Source: Legionella nagasakiensis
GTDB lineage: Bacteria > Pseudomonadota > Gammaproteobacteria > Legionellales > Legionellaceae
DNA: 64,000 nucleotides
Assembly: GCF_900639915.1 (NCBI RefSeq)
Contig: NZ_CAAAID010000002.1
Span: forward strand, 62,001-126,000
Direction: 5' to 3'
Part shown: piece after piece, positions 28,089 to 38,222 of the stretch
Layout: each line of letters starts with the position of its first letter
Position numbering within the stretch: position 1 is the first letter of the stretch
Translations under genes and position numbers: made by a program
Notes under the pieces: generated by a model
The model's database searches: none
The model's input: the letters and a program-made list of their open reading frames with translations, nothing else
What the model was told of the DNA's origin: nothing

Positions 28089-29162
28089 TTATTCAACAAT
28101 GATCGGTGGGAATTTATCGGCGTAATTCAGTGGTTTTCTGGCGATCTCAATGGTTGTTTGCATGGCTGCTTTAACAAAAGCCATCGCTAATTCATCGTCA
28201 TCATGAGTTGCAGTAGGAATCCCTCGATCGCATTCTTCTCTAATGCGGCGGTCTAAAGGAAGTTGGCCAAGCAAGTTACAGCGGTAGGTTTTGCAGAGTT
28301 GTTGAGCGCCGCCATGACCAAAAATACTGTCTTGATGGCCGCATTGACTGCAACGATAAAAAGACATGTTTTCAATGATGCCTAAGACATCGATATTGGT
28401 TCTGGCAAACATTTTCAATGCTTTTTGTGCATCAAGAGTCGCAACGGTTTGCGGGGTTGTAACAATCACAGCGCCAGTTAATGGAATTTTTTGCACCAGG
28501 CTTAGTTGGATATCGCCTGTGCCTGGAGGCAAATCAAGCAACAAATAATCCAGTGCGTCCCATGCGGTGATGTCTAGCATTTGAATCAGGGATTTGGCAA
28601 GCATTGGGCCGCGCCAGATTAACGCAGGTTCGTCTTCGGTCAGATAACCGATGGACATGGCTTGTACTCCATGAACAAGGACTGGCAGGTAACGATCATC
28701 GCGGATTTCTACTGGTGCAGACTTACCCAGCATCAACGGGATGCTTGGCCCATAAATATCTGCATCAAGGAGTCCGACGCGGGCACCGGCACGTGCTAGG
28801 GCTGTGGCCAAATTGACAGCAACGGTAGATTTTCCTACTCCGCCTTTCCCTGATGCAATGGCAATGATGTTTTTTACGTCACGTAGCGTTTTACCTGGCA
28901 ATTGTGTGCGATGAGCTTTAATAGAATGCTCCAGGGTAATATTTATTTGATAGGTGGGAAGTGCTTGCTCCAGTGTTGATGCTAAAGAAGGAAGAAGTGT
29001 TTTTTGTAAGAATGCACTGGGAAAACTGGCGCATAAATGCAGATTGAGTTGGGTGTCTTTCAGAGAAACATGCGGTTTAATGGGGAGCTCACGCAAACTC
29101 ATGCCCAAGAAGGATTCTGTGGTATGGTTTAACAGCTTAACAACAGTATTTTCCGGCGTCAT
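28089..29162 (-). CDS. mrp: Mrp/ApbC iron-sulfur cluster carrier ATPase
   Basis: P-loop protein of the Mrp/Nbp35 family that carries Fe-S clusters to target enzymes. The start at ATG 29162 (MTPENTVVKLLNH) gives 357 aa and the N-terminal MIP18/DUF59-like domain; a longer in-frame reading overlaps the helicase gene and lacks similarity. The deviant Walker A is ASGKGGVGKSTVAVNLA; the cluster-binding pair is C-S-Q-C (YRCSQCGHQ) near the C-terminal third. Downstream of the helicase-nuclease gene on the same strand. Confidence 0.93.
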   Translation of the reverse strand: MTPENTVVKLLNHTTESFLGMSLRELPIKPHVSLKDTQLNLHLCASFPSAFLQKTLLPSLASTLEQALPTYQINITLEHSIKAHRTQLPGKTLRDVKNIIAIASGKGGVGKSTVAVNLATALARAGARVGLLDADIYGPSIPLMLGKSAPVEIRDDRYLPVLVHGVQAMSIGYLTEDEPALIWRGPMLAKSLIQMLDITAWDALDYLLLDLPPGTGDIQLSLVQKIPLTGAVIVTTPQTVATLDAQKALKMFARTNIDVLGIIENMSFYRCSQCGHQDSIFGHGGAQQLCKTYRCNLLGQLPLDRRIREECDRGIPTATHDDDELAMAFVKAAMQTTIEIARKPLNYADKFPPIIVE

Positions 29163-29223
29163 GAGTTTATGCCAGTGATTGCTATGTGCGCATGATACCT
29201 CGTACTGGTGTATTTTGCGAGGG

Positions 29224-32200
29224 TTAGAGCAAATCGTCCTCATAGTTCCATGCGAGCCAATGGGCATTTGCCAGATAATATAATCCGCAATGAATGGGCT
29301 CAGGGTAAAGATTGGCTAAGAGACGTGCATAATGTTGAACTTGTTGGCGGTGTTGGTGCTCTGCGTGTTCCTCTTCTTGTCCTGTTTTGAAATCAATAAC
29401 CCATCGAATACCTTGCTCGCAGAAAGTCCGGTCAATAATTTTAGTTCCTATTTCAGAGTCATTATAGGCCAGAAGTTCTAATTCGTTATGTTCTTCACTC
29501 TGTCTTTTGATTAGCCATTGACCGATTGGATCTGAAAATAATTGCTTTATTTGTGTTTGGATTTGGGATTGTGCTGTGATGAGGTGTTGTCCAGTTAAAC
29601 CCATGGTTTTAAATTGATGATGCACCAAGTTCCACGGAATTTCAAAAAACGTCGCTGGATGGTGGTCACAAATCCATTGCAGTAATTCATGGGTCACAAT
29701 GCCAATGAGACGTGAATGGTGATGATTAAGAGGAAAGGATAGATTGCTAACGACTGGATGAAGACATGGTGGTGGGTTCTGATAAAAGTCAAGAGGAAGA
29801 CAATAGAGCTTTGGCTCTTTGGTTGTTTCTTTGTCGATTTGAGAAGACACTGAATTGACTGAAATAAACGACAAATTTTTGAGCAGACTTCGGAACGACC
29901 CATAACTGCCTTTATCGTTTTTATCATAGAAATAAAGACGCTTTTTCGCTCGCGTTGCAGCCACATACAGCAGGCGTTGCACTTCATAATGGTTTTTATA
30001 TTCTTCCAGCATTTCCAGATAATTATATAATAAACAATGCTCCTCATGAGCCGCTTTTACGGGTGAAACCAGCAGCAGGTTGTCTTGCTGCGTTGGCAGT
30101 TTAAGCCAACGAAGTAAAGGTTTATCGAATTGAGTGGGGCGCGCACTCAAGCCAGGAATAATCACGCAATCAAATTCTAGTCCCTTTGATTTGTGGATGG
30201 TCATGATATGCAATCGAGCGGGTGTGATTCGTTGGGAATAGAGTTTTTTTAATTCCGTCTCGAATTGTTCCAGGTCAGCAATTTGGCCATGTTCTTCGAA
30301 TTGTTCTAGTAAAAGCCAAAATTGGTCCAGATCATCCTGTTCACTGGTACTAAGTACCTGGTCAAGGTGCAGTGTTCGGAGGGTATTTATTACCCAATCC
30401 ACAAGAGGCTGTTGATGGCGGGTTAGTAGAGCCTGTTGCATGATTTGATAAAAAAATTGGCTGCGTGCCTGTCCTTCATCACTTAACCCTTGAATATCAT
30501 TAAGCTGTGACAAAGCAAAATAAATGGATTTGTCTTGTGAAAAATTTGCAATGCAGTGCATATCGACCAATGACAAACCGCACCATGGGCTGCGAAGTAC
30601 GGCGAGCCAGGCTAGCCGATTGGCAGGCATGAGCAAGGCTTGCGTGAGTGACCATACGTCTTGTAAATGAGGTAAATGAGCCAAAAGGTCGATGTCTATT
30701 CCCTGGAAAGGAATCTGATTTTTTCTTAACAAGCGCATGATGTCACGCAGTTGTGTACGCGAACGTACAAGGATGGCAATTTCATCGTTAGGATGAGTTT
30801 GCAACTCTTGAATCACAAGGTTTATGATAGCATGTGCTTCTTCCTGGCTATCTTTAGCTTCAAATAACTGCACAAAGTTTGTTTGACTGGATGGTTGTGT
30901 TCCTTTTGAATGATGAAAGGCAATCGCTCCTAATTCCATATCATTGGTGGCAGGAAAAATAGCGCTGAAATGGTGATTAATCCAATCCACAATGACGCTC
31001 GCGGAGCGGAAGTTACAGCTCAGCTCCAAGGGAATAAGCTGGATTGGACCAATACCTTGTTGCTTGGCTCGTAAGAAAAGACCGACTTCCGCGGCACGGA
31101 AGCGGTATATGGATTGCATTGGATCGCCAACGACAAACAGCGTTTTGCCCTCATTCGTTTGCCATCCTTGCACAAGTCGTTCCAATAATTGAAATTGTTG
31201 AATGGATGTATCTTGAAATTCATCAACCAGTAAGTGATGGATTTGATGATCAAGATAAAGTGCTAAATCCGTTGGAGAGTCTTCATCTCCTAATGCTTGC
31301 AAAGCCTGTTGAGAAATAGCGGTAAAATCAACTTCATTGCAGTCGCTGAATATTAACTGCAGGTGTGCTGCTAATAAAGGCAGTAACGTCAATAAGGCTT
31401 GCAGTACTTCCCATTGGTTTGGGTCATAGGATGGCGCAGGCAATTCTTTAACTCTTAGCAAGGATTCGAGAAAATCGGGTGACTCGTTTAGGGTCGCTAA
31501 GAGTCTTTTGCTGGCTTCTTTTAATTGCTGATATTCTTCCTTGCTGCAGGCATCACGTTTTAAGCCTACATGGTGATCAAAGGATTTGCGCAAGGAATCG
31601 TTTGTTGTCAGTAATAAAGCACCCAAGCTGCGAATGAGTTCGCGATTTAATTCTTTAAAATGATGCCAATTTTTTAGAGGATGTCGAGCTGATTCAGGGT
31701 TGTTTTCCAGGCAGGCTATTTGGCGGGACAGTGTGATTAATTCCTCATGGCAATTTTGGGGAATGCTTTGGCAGAAGCGGCCTATTTCATGTTGTTCAAT
31801 CCATGCTAATGCTTGTTCAAAGGTTTGCTTTTTTTGAGTTCTAGCCTCATAGATTGGTGCTAACCATTGGTCTCTGTTTGCGAGCAGGTTACTGAATAAG
31901 AGTAATAACTTATCTTGGCGGTTGTCCAGATGACGCAATAACCTTTGCAAAGATTGATGATAATCCGCATGCTGAATGGCATAGTCAAGGCAGGCACGTG
32001 CCGCAGCTTTATAGTGTTTGGCTGGATTGTCACTGATTTGGGCAAAAGGGATTTGTTTTTCTTGCAGGGGTATAGCCTGGTTGATTCTTTGACACAGCGA
32101 GTCAATGGTAAAAATACATAGGCGATTTGGTTGTGAGAGTAGTTGCCAATGGCATGCTTGGTCTTTGATAAGTGCTTTTGTTGCATAAATGGAAGTTTGG

Positions 32201-32460
32201 TGGTGATGGGGTGAGGCGAGGCGTTCACCTTGAGCGGCTCTATGCAATGCCTGTAAAATGCGTTCGCGCATTTCGCTGGCTGCCTTACGGGTAAACGTTA
32301 AGGCGATGATCTGTTCCGGGACTTCAACCGTGGCTAATAATCTTAAGTATCGTTGAGTCAGAAGTTCCGTTTTTCCGGATCCTGCTGGTGCCTGAACAAT
32401 AAAAGAGCGTGCTGGATCAGTCGCCTGTTCCCGTTGATTATAATCGCTTGGCAGCATCAT
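29224..32460 (-). CDS. AddA/UvrD-type helicase-exonuclease
   Basis: 1078 aa. Superfamily 1 helicase fused to a PD-(D/E)XK nuclease, as in AddA of the AddAB double-strand-break repair complex. Walker A is APAGSGKTELL (about 24-34), motif II DEFQDTS (about 410), motif III VGDPMQSIYRFR and motif VI YVAATRAKKRLYF. The nuclease motif WVIDFKTG lies near residue 1022. The start codons overlap the lysAC 3' end by 23 bases, implying cotranscription. No AddB-like gene is in the window. The AddA call is by architecture; a RecB-like or other UvrD subfamily cannot be excluded. Confidence 0.88.
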   Translation of the reverse strand: MMLPSDYNQREQATDPARSFIVQAPAGSGKTELLTQRYLRLLATVEVPEQIIALTFTRKAASEMRERILQALHRAAQGERLASPHHHQTSIYATKALIKDQACHWQLLSQPNRLCIFTIDSLCQRINQAIPLQEKQIPFAQISDNPAKHYKAAARACLDYAIQHADYHQSLQRLLRHLDNRQDKLLLLFSNLLANRDQWLAPIYEARTQKKQTFEQALAWIEQHEIGRFCQSIPQNCHEELITLSRQIACLENNPESARHPLKNWHHFKELNRELIRSLGALLLTTNDSLRKSFDHHVGLKRDACSKEEYQQLKEASKRLLATLNESPDFLESLLRVKELPAPSYDPNQWEVLQALLTLLPLLAAHLQLIFSDCNEVDFTAISQQALQALGDEDSPTDLALYLDHQIHHLLVDEFQDTSIQQFQLLERLVQGWQTNEGKTLFVVGDPMQSIYRFRAAEVGLFLRAKQQGIGPIQLIPLELSCNFRSASVIVDWINHHFSAIFPATNDMELGAIAFHHSKGTQPSSQTNFVQLFEAKDSQEEAHAIINLVIQELQTHPNDEIAILVRSRTQLRDIMRLLRKNQIPFQGIDIDLLAHLPHLQDVWSLTQALLMPANRLAWLAVLRSPWCGLSLVDMHCIANFSQDKSIYFALSQLNDIQGLSDEGQARSQFFYQIMQQALLTRHQQPLVDWVINTLRTLHLDQVLSTSEQDDLDQFWLLLEQFEEHGQIADLEQFETELKKLYSQRITPARLHIMTIHKSKGLEFDCVIIPGLSARPTQFDKPLLRWLKLPTQQDNLLLVSPVKAAHEEHCLLYNYLEMLEEYKNHYEVQRLLYVAATRAKKRLYFYDKNDKGSYGSFRSLLKNLSFISVNSVSSQIDKETTKEPKLYCLPLDFYQNPPPCLHPVVSNLSFPLNHHHSRLIGIVTHELLQWICDHHPATFFEIPWNLVHHQFKTMGLTGQHLITAQSQIQTQIKQLFSDPIGQWLIKRQSEEHNELELLAYNDSEIGTKIIDRTFCEQGIRWVIDFKTGQEEEHAEHQHRQQVQHYARLLANLYPEPIHCGLYYLANAHWLAWNYEDDLL

Positions 32461-35023
32461 GCGTGTCCAGAATCACTTCCGTTGCAGGTGGCCTTAAATT
32501 ATAGGAAGAACTCATGCAATGGCCATAGGCTCCTGTATTGGCAATTAACATAAAATCATTTTCCTTGGTATCTGGCAGTAAACGATCATAGCCAAGTGTG
32601 TCTCCGGTTTCGCAAATAGGTCCGACGACGTGAGCAAAACTGGTCTTATTATCTTCTAGACGACTTAAATTAACAATCTCATGATAGGAGCCATATAGTG
32701 CTGGCCTGAGTAAAGAATTCATACCCGTTTCAATACCGATGAATCGAACTTTGCCTTTCTCTTTGCATTGGGTTACCTTGGCAAGGATAACACCGCTTTC
32801 AGCCACAAAAAATCGTCCAGGTTCAAGCCAGAATGACAAATGGGGATAGCGCGATTTCACGGCAAGTAATGAGGCATCCAAGGCACTGAGATCCAGGGGT
32901 TGCTGTCCTGGTTTTTCAACGATGCCTAGTCCACCACCTAGATTAATGATTTTGGCATGAGGGAAGCGGGATACTTCACTGGCCAACATTAATGCGGTTT
33001 GTTGCCATAGATCAGCGGATAAAATACCACTGCCTGAATGAGCGTGCAGGCCGATGACGTTAATACGATGTTGATGTACTAGCTCAGCGACCTCTTTAAG
33101 CTGTTCTCTGGGAATGCCAAATTTCGATTCGCTACCACCTGTACATACATATTTATGATGACCTGCACCACAACCTGGATCAATGCGTAACAGAATGGAT
33201 TTATTTTTAAAGAGTTCGGGCCAATGTTCTAGAGGATATAAATTATCTATGGTGACGTGGCAACCAAGGGATAAAGCATCTTCATATTCTTCTCTTGGCG
33301 AAAAATTCGGAGTAAACAGCAGACGATTTCTATCCATATCTGGAAAAAGAGATAAAACATGTCGCAATTCATCCATTGAAACGCATTCAAAACCAATATT
33401 TTTTTGCAAAAGGGTAGTCAGTATTGCTGGATGAGGATTGGCTTTAATCGCGTAGAAAAGAGTATCTACCGATTGTAATTGCAATAATTCATCTGCTTTT
33501 TCTGTCAGAGTTGCAAGATGATAAACATAGCATGGAGCATGTTGAGTACCAAGGTCTAGCAGTGCATCACGCTTGCTTTCCCACCAAGGGATTCGATGTT
33601 TTTCTGGCTTACCGAATTCTTCCTGCCAGCTTTTGGAATAATAAAAACTTTGTGGGTTATTTTCAATCAATAACGCATGGAGTTTTTGACACAGTTTATC
33701 CGCTTGTGATTCATCAACCACAAACGTCAAGTTTAGATCGTTAGATGCAAGGGACATGAGGTAGATTTGCTGAGCTTCAAATACCTCCAAGGTTGGTCCT
33801 AATTGCGGAAGAACGGTACGAATATGATGGCCAACGAGGCTGACTGCACTGCAAGGCTCAATCACTCTGGCGCGGCCAAAACGATTTAAATCGGTTATTA
33901 ATGCGTCTAAAGCGGTTCTATCGCGTAATTTTGCACTGACATCCAGTGACAAAGTGACATTAAATTCAGAGGAAGACAGTAAATCAACTGAAAAATCATG
34001 TTGTTTAAACGTGGTAAAGACGTCAGCAAGAAAACCAACTTGCTGCCACATGTTTAATGTGTCAATGGAAATGAGGGTAATACTGTGTTTGACTTGAATG
34101 GATTTAATCGGAGGTGCTTGCTCATCCCTATCCTGAGAAATCCAGGTTCCTGAATGCTCAGGCATACGAGTGTATTTTACGGCCATGGGAATACCGGCTC
34201 GCCGTACAGGTGGTAAACAATTGGGGTGCAACACTTTGGCGCCCATGGAAGCAATTTCCTGTGCTTCGTCATAGTTAAGTTGTTTTAATAAACGTGCGTG
34301 CGGTAATTGGTGGGGGTTTGCCGTATAAATACCAGGAACATCCGTCCAGATCTCGCAACTCTGCGCTTTGAGTGTTGCGGCAAGGAGTGCTGCGGAAGTA
34401 TCAGAGCCGCCTCTTCCTAGTAAAACCGTTTCCCCTCGCGGATTGGCGGCAATGAATCCTTGGGTAATAATGGCCTGAGCTCCGCTTTTAACCAGTTTTT
34501 CTTGTAATGGGGGATTGGGTTCACTGGCGCACCGGGCTGCAAGATAATTGATAGTATCACCACCGGCGATAGGTGTGGTGATTAAGGCTTCGCGGACATC
34601 AAACCAGAGGCAATGAATTCCTTTTTTCTGTAAAAAAGCGTGCCCTAGTCGGGTCATCATCAATTCGCCAAGGCTTAAAATTTGTGCGCGGGTTTTAGCG
34701 GGTGCTTCTTTTAGTAAAGCAATTCCAGTTAGCCATTGCTCCAGTTGTTGTAGTTCATGATGAAGCAGTTCGGGAGAGACTTCTAAATCTTTAGCAAGTT
34801 GCGTGTATCCTTGACAAACCTCTGCCTGGATAGAATGATGCTCATTCAACAAGGCAGTTTCAATCATCTTTTCCAGTTGATTAGATGCTTGTGATAATGC
34901 AGAGCAAACAATGACAGGCTGAGTACCGCTGACGAGGTGTTTTTGGGTTATTGCTGCAATATATTCCCAATTTTCTCGAGAAGAAACACTGGTGCCTCCA
35001 AATTTGGTAATGACTTGCTGCAT
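32438..35023 (-). CDS. lysAC: bifunctional aspartate kinase/diaminopimelate decarboxylase
   Basis: Fused first and last enzymes of lysine synthesis, as known in Legionella and Xanthomonas. The start at ATG 35023 (MQQVITKFGGTSVS) gives 861 aa. The aspartokinase domain covers about 1-460, including ACT repeats (ITLISIDTLNMWQQVGFLADVF). The decarboxylase part is from about 475 to the end, with the PLP lysine in YAIKANPHP, HAHSGSGI, LGGGLGIVEKPG, EPGRF and the Cys of GPICETGD. All key residues are intact. The fusion is one of the best organism clues here. It overlaps the helicase gene downstream. Confidence 0.95.
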   Translation of the reverse strand: MQQVITKFGGTSVSSRENWEYIAAITQKHLVSGTQPVIVCSALSQASNQLEKMIETALLNEHHSIQAEVCQGYTQLAKDLEVSPELLHHELQQLEQWLTGIALLKEAPAKTRAQILSLGELMMTRLGHAFLQKKGIHCLWFDVREALITTPIAGGDTINYLAARCASEPNPPLQEKLVKSGAQAIITQGFIAANPRGETVLLGRGGSDTSAALLAATLKAQSCEIWTDVPGIYTANPHQLPHARLLKQLNYDEAQEIASMGAKVLHPNCLPPVRRAGIPMAVKYTRMPEHSGTWISQDRDEQAPPIKSIQVKHSITLISIDTLNMWQQVGFLADVFTTFKQHDFSVDLLSSSEFNVTLSLDVSAKLRDRTALDALITDLNRFGRARVIEPCSAVSLVGHHIRTVLPQLGPTLEVFEAQQIYLMSLASNDLNLTFVVDESQADKLCQKLHALLIENNPQSFYYSKSWQEEFGKPEKHRIPWWESKRDALLDLGTQHAPCYVYHLATLTEKADELLQLQSVDTLFYAIKANPHPAILTTLLQKNIGFECVSMDELRHVLSLFPDMDRNRLLFTPNFSPREEYEDALSLGCHVTIDNLYPLEHWPELFKNKSILLRIDPGCGAGHHKYVCTGGSESKFGIPREQLKEVAELVHQHRINVIGLHAHSGSGILSADLWQQTALMLASEVSRFPHAKIINLGGGLGIVEKPGQQPLDLSALDASLLAVKSRYPHLSFWLEPGRFFVAESGVILAKVTQCKEKGKVRFIGIETGMNSLLRPALYGSYHEIVNLSRLEDNKTSFAHVVGPICETGDTLGYDRLLPDTKENDFMLIANTGAYGHCMSSSYNLRPPATEVILDTHDAAKRL

Positions 35024-35232
35024 GATGAATCCGTGCAAAAATAAGGCACATTAGCATGGAGAATAGACGGTTACAAGCCTTTTGAAAGCCATAATTATGC
35101 TCATGCTGGAAGATAAAATGACAAAAGAAAACCGGATACTTGTTATTTTTTTATGAATGGTTTGAAAATGAAATACATTCATTTATCATCAATTTGTTCT
35201 GCAATCGTTTGGAATTACCTAAGGAGTATGGA

Positions 35233-36627
35233 GTGAAAAGAATGCAAACACCGGTACGAACCGCCATAAGTGCGGCAATTGGAGCGATGCTGACAAGCAG
35301 CGCAGTAAACGCAGGCGCTTTTTCCCTGTATACGGAAGGAAGTACCACGGCGATTGGAAATTATGCGGCAGGCATTGCCGCGGAAGTGGCCGATGCCTCA
35401 ACGGGTTGGTATAATCCAGCCGGTCTCGTCTTTCTGGGTAAGCAACAGGTACTTTTGAGTGGTGTGGGGGTATTTCCAAGCACAAAATTGTCTGGTAGCA
35501 GCACATTTACAACCATAGGTCTGCCTAGCTATACTCAAACGTTTAATAATTTACAAGCGTCCAAAGACGCATTTGTTCCCGCGTTTCACTATGCTTTACC
35601 TTTAGCGGATCGCGCAGCGTTTGGGTTAAGCATTGTTTCTCCTTTCGGTCTTTCTACAGAGTATTCAAATTCTTCACCTGTACGTTATGCAGCGACCTTT
35701 ACTGAGCTTCTTTCAGTGACGGTTTCTCCGGAACTGGCCGGCAAGCTGACGGACAATTTTGCAATTGGTGCCGGTCTTGATTTGCAATGGGCACAGGTAA
35801 AATTCAATCGTATGCTGGGCGCACCAACCTTATTACAACCCTTTGGAATGCCGCCAACTGCGTTAGATTCATTAAGCTATAATAAAGGCTATTCGTTTGG
35901 CGTTGGCTTTCATGCGGGCGTTCTTGCCATGTTTAATGATCAGCACACGCGCGTCGGTTTGAATTATCAATCCAGAATGAATCATACCTTCGATGGATAT
36001 AGTCAGCTCACGGGACCTCTTGCTGATGTTCCTTTCTTTGCGGATGGTTCAGCGACGTTTCGCAGTGACAATTTATACAGTAATGACATTCAATTTCCTG
36101 AAGTTGTGACGTTAAGTGCTTACCAGGATGTCAATGAGCGTCTGGCCTTATTAGGCTCTGTTGTATATACGGGCTGGAATGTCTTTAAGACCATTCAATT
36201 AAATAACGTGGCGGCTTCGTCTCCGCTTACCGGTCCGGTCATCGTCACGTCTACCTCAACTCAAAATTACCGCGATGCCTGGCGTTTTGCCGTGGGAGCC
36301 AATTATCGTGTCAATGAACAATGGATGATGCGGGTAGGTGGCGGTTATGATCAGACGCCGACGATTGATGCAGAGCGTGATGTGCGTTTGCCGGATGCTG
36401 ATCGTTGGGCTTTATCGGTTGGTGCACATTACCAAATGCGTCCTTGCTTGGGCTTTGATGTGGGTTACACGCATTTATTCGCCAGCGGCGACACCACGAT
36501 TAATAAGACCGAGCCACTTGGGACAACGTCTGCCTATAATGTAACGGCAAGAGGCAAGCCACACGCTAATTTGGTGGGCATACAGGCTGTATGGACCATT
36601 GATAAAGAAGAAGTACCTACCAAGTAA
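35233..36627 (+). CDS. FadL-family outer-membrane transporter
   Basis: Outer-membrane beta-barrel of the FadL/TodX hydrophobic-substrate family (OmpP1). The start is GTG 35233 after AAGGAG with a 6-base gap; a signal peptide ending SSAVNAG follows, and the mature protein begins with GAFSLYTEGSTTAIGNYAAG, the conserved plug N-terminus with Asn-Pro motif (WYNPAGL). 464 aa, usual length. It likely takes up long-chain fatty acids or aromatic compounds. It lies divergent from lysAC, and the transcript ends in a strong terminator. Confidence 0.88.
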   Translation: MKRMQTPVRTAISAAIGAMLTSSAVNAGAFSLYTEGSTTAIGNYAAGIAAEVADASTGWYNPAGLVFLGKQQVLLSGVGVFPSTKLSGSSTFTTIGLPSYTQTFNNLQASKDAFVPAFHYALPLADRAAFGLSIVSPFGLSTEYSNSSPVRYAATFTELLSVTVSPELAGKLTDNFAIGAGLDLQWAQVKFNRMLGAPTLLQPFGMPPTALDSLSYNKGYSFGVGFHAGVLAMFNDQHTRVGLNYQSRMNHTFDGYSQLTGPLADVPFFADGSATFRSDNLYSNDIQFPEVVTLSAYQDVNERLALLGSVVYTGWNVFKTIQLNNVAASSPLTGPVIVTSTSTQNYRDAWRFAVGANYRVNEQWMMRVGGGYDQTPTIDAERDVRLPDADRWALSVGAHYQMRPCLGFDVGYTHLFASGDTTINKTEPLGTTSAYNVTARGKPHANLVGIQAVWTIDKEEVPTK

Positions 36628-36638
36628 GCAAAAAAATT

Positions 36639-36664
36639 CCGCTGCCCAGATGAAAGGGCAGCGG
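36639..36664. terminator. rho-independent terminator, bidirectional
   Basis: CCGCTGCCC (36639-36647), 8-base loop, GGGCAGCGG (36656-36664). A-run upstream (AAAAAATT) and T-run downstream (CTTTTTT), so it can serve both the FadL gene and the convergent exported-protein gene. Confidence 0.85.
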
Positions 36665-36686
36665 GTAAATAATCTTTTTTACAGTA

Positions 36687-37079
36687 CTAATCTTGAGTAA
36701 TTCTGGTTTCGCCTGGTCCAATAACGGTTACGGTAAAGCCATTGGCTTTCATGGATTTTGGTGTTATGTCGCCTGTATCAAGATTTAAAGTAACTTGCCC
36801 TACAGTAACAGGGCTTGCAGTATCCGTCTTCATTTTGATTAAGGCATTGCAAAATCCAGTTCTTTTGCCACATATCACTTGAACCACGCCCCAAAAAACA
36901 CGGTTGGTGCTATGCGCCTTGGTGGGATGAGGAGAAGCGATGTCAAGGCTTGGGCCCACATAGGCGTTGGATTGAAACGCCGTATCATTATGAGTGATCA
37001 ATTGAGCGGGAGCTGCAAAGACAGTGGTTGCTGTTACGCTTAAGGTAGCAATGGCAAGGGTTTTTAATAATCGATTCAT
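36687..37079 (-). CDS. exported hypothetical protein, 130 aa
   Basis: Not recognised. The start at ATG 37079 follows GGAGAG with 8 bases between. A clear signal peptide (about 1-22, ending TTVFAA) directs it to the periplasm. The mature protein has two cysteines (VICGKRTGFCNALIKM), probably a disulfide, and a C-terminal beta-rich part ending ARITQD-like (GPGETRITQD). Monocistronic between the terminator and queA. Legionella genomes hold many small exported proteins of this type. Confidence 0.65.
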   Translation of the reverse strand: MNRLLKTLAIATLSVTATTVFAAPAQLITHNDTAFQSNAYVGPSLDIASPHPTKAHSTNRVFWGVVQVICGKRTGFCNALIKMKTDTASPVTVGQVTLNLDTGDITPKSMKANGFTVTVIGPGETRITQD

Positions 37080-37146
37080 GAATATTCTCTCCATTTTTGT
37101 TAAAATTAGGACACAACCCAACATAGGGTAATCAGTATTTTGTAAA

Positions 37147-38160
37147 ATGAAAAGACAAGATTTTAATTTTGAATTACCACAAGAATTAATTGCGCAGTAT
37201 CCGTTGGCAAACCGCAGTGATTCACGGCTTTTAATGTATTCACGTAAATCAGAAAGCTATGGCCATCATCAATTTAAGTCTCTGGTTGATTTTCTTGAGC
37301 CGGGAGATTTATTGGTGATGAATGATAGCAAAGTGATTCCAGCAAGATTATACGGGCGTAAAGTCAGTGGCGGTAAAGTCGAATGTTTAATAGAGCGGTT
37401 AAGCAGTCGTGAATGCTTTTGGGCTCATATTAAAGCCAGCAAAGCGCCTAAAATTGGTGGTTTAATCCTTTTAGAGAAAGGATGGTTTCTTGAAATTATT
37501 GGCCGCGATGATGATTTATTTCACTGTAGAGCCAATGGTGATGTGGATACGATGCTGGAAGACATTGGGCATATTCCTTTGCCGCCTTATATTCAGCGCT
37601 CTGATGAGTCTTTGGATTTAAGTCGATATCAGACGGTGTATGCTCGCTACAAAGGATCGGTTGCCGCTCCCACCGCAGGACTGCATTTCGATGAGTCATT
37701 ATTGGCTGCATTACAACAAAAAGGGATAAACATTGCTTATTCCACATTACATGTGGGGGCTGGCACATTTCGCCCTCTACGTTGTGAAGATATTAAAGAT
37801 CATAAAATGCACAGCGAATTTTTTACAGTCAGTGATGCTTTATGCGCTGCTGTAAACATGGTGCGTGCTGCTGGGAAACGGGTGATTGCTGTAGGAACGA
37901 CTGCTCTTCGTAGTTTGGAAAGTGCAGCACGGCAAGGTAAACTTGAACCTTGTAGTCGAGATACAGATATTTTTATTTACCCAGGGTATCAGTTTCAGAT
38001 TTGCGACGGCTTGATTACAAATTTTCACTTGCCTGAATCGACATTATTGATGTTGGTTGCGGCTTTTATTGGCTATGAACAAGCAATGAAACTTTATCAG
38101 GTAGCCATTGCACATCGTTATCGTTTTTTCAGTTATGGCGATGCAAGTTTACTGTTATAG
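37147..38160 (+). CDS. queA: S-adenosylmethionine:tRNA ribosyltransferase-isomerase
   Basis: Builds epoxyqueuosine on tRNA from SAM after TGT has inserted preQ1. 337 aa, typical. Motifs: FNFELPQELIAQYP at the N-terminus, PARLYGRK, TAGLHFDESLL, THL-type HVGAGTFRPLR and ITNFHLPESTLLMLVAAF. Followed by a TGT-like gene and yajC-secD-secF, the standard gammaproteobacterial order. ATG start without an obvious ribosome site. Confidence 0.96.
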   Translation: MKRQDFNFELPQELIAQYPLANRSDSRLLMYSRKSESYGHHQFKSLVDFLEPGDLLVMNDSKVIPARLYGRKVSGGKVECLIERLSSRECFWAHIKASKAPKIGGLILLEKGWFLEIIGRDDDLFHCRANGDVDTMLEDIGHIPLPPYIQRSDESLDLSRYQTVYARYKGSVAAPTAGLHFDESLLAALQQKGINIAYSTLHVGAGTFRPLRCEDIKDHKMHSEFFTVSDALCAAVNMVRAAGKRVIAVGTTALRSLESAARQGKLEPCSRDTDIFIYPGYQFQICDGLITNFHLPESTLLMLVAAFIGYEQAMKLYQVAIAHRYRFFSYGDASLLL

Positions 38161-38222
38161 GGAGTGAAGGATTAATACGATGGATGCAAGAACTCTTTTA
38201 AGGAAGGCGGGAGAAACAGGTT

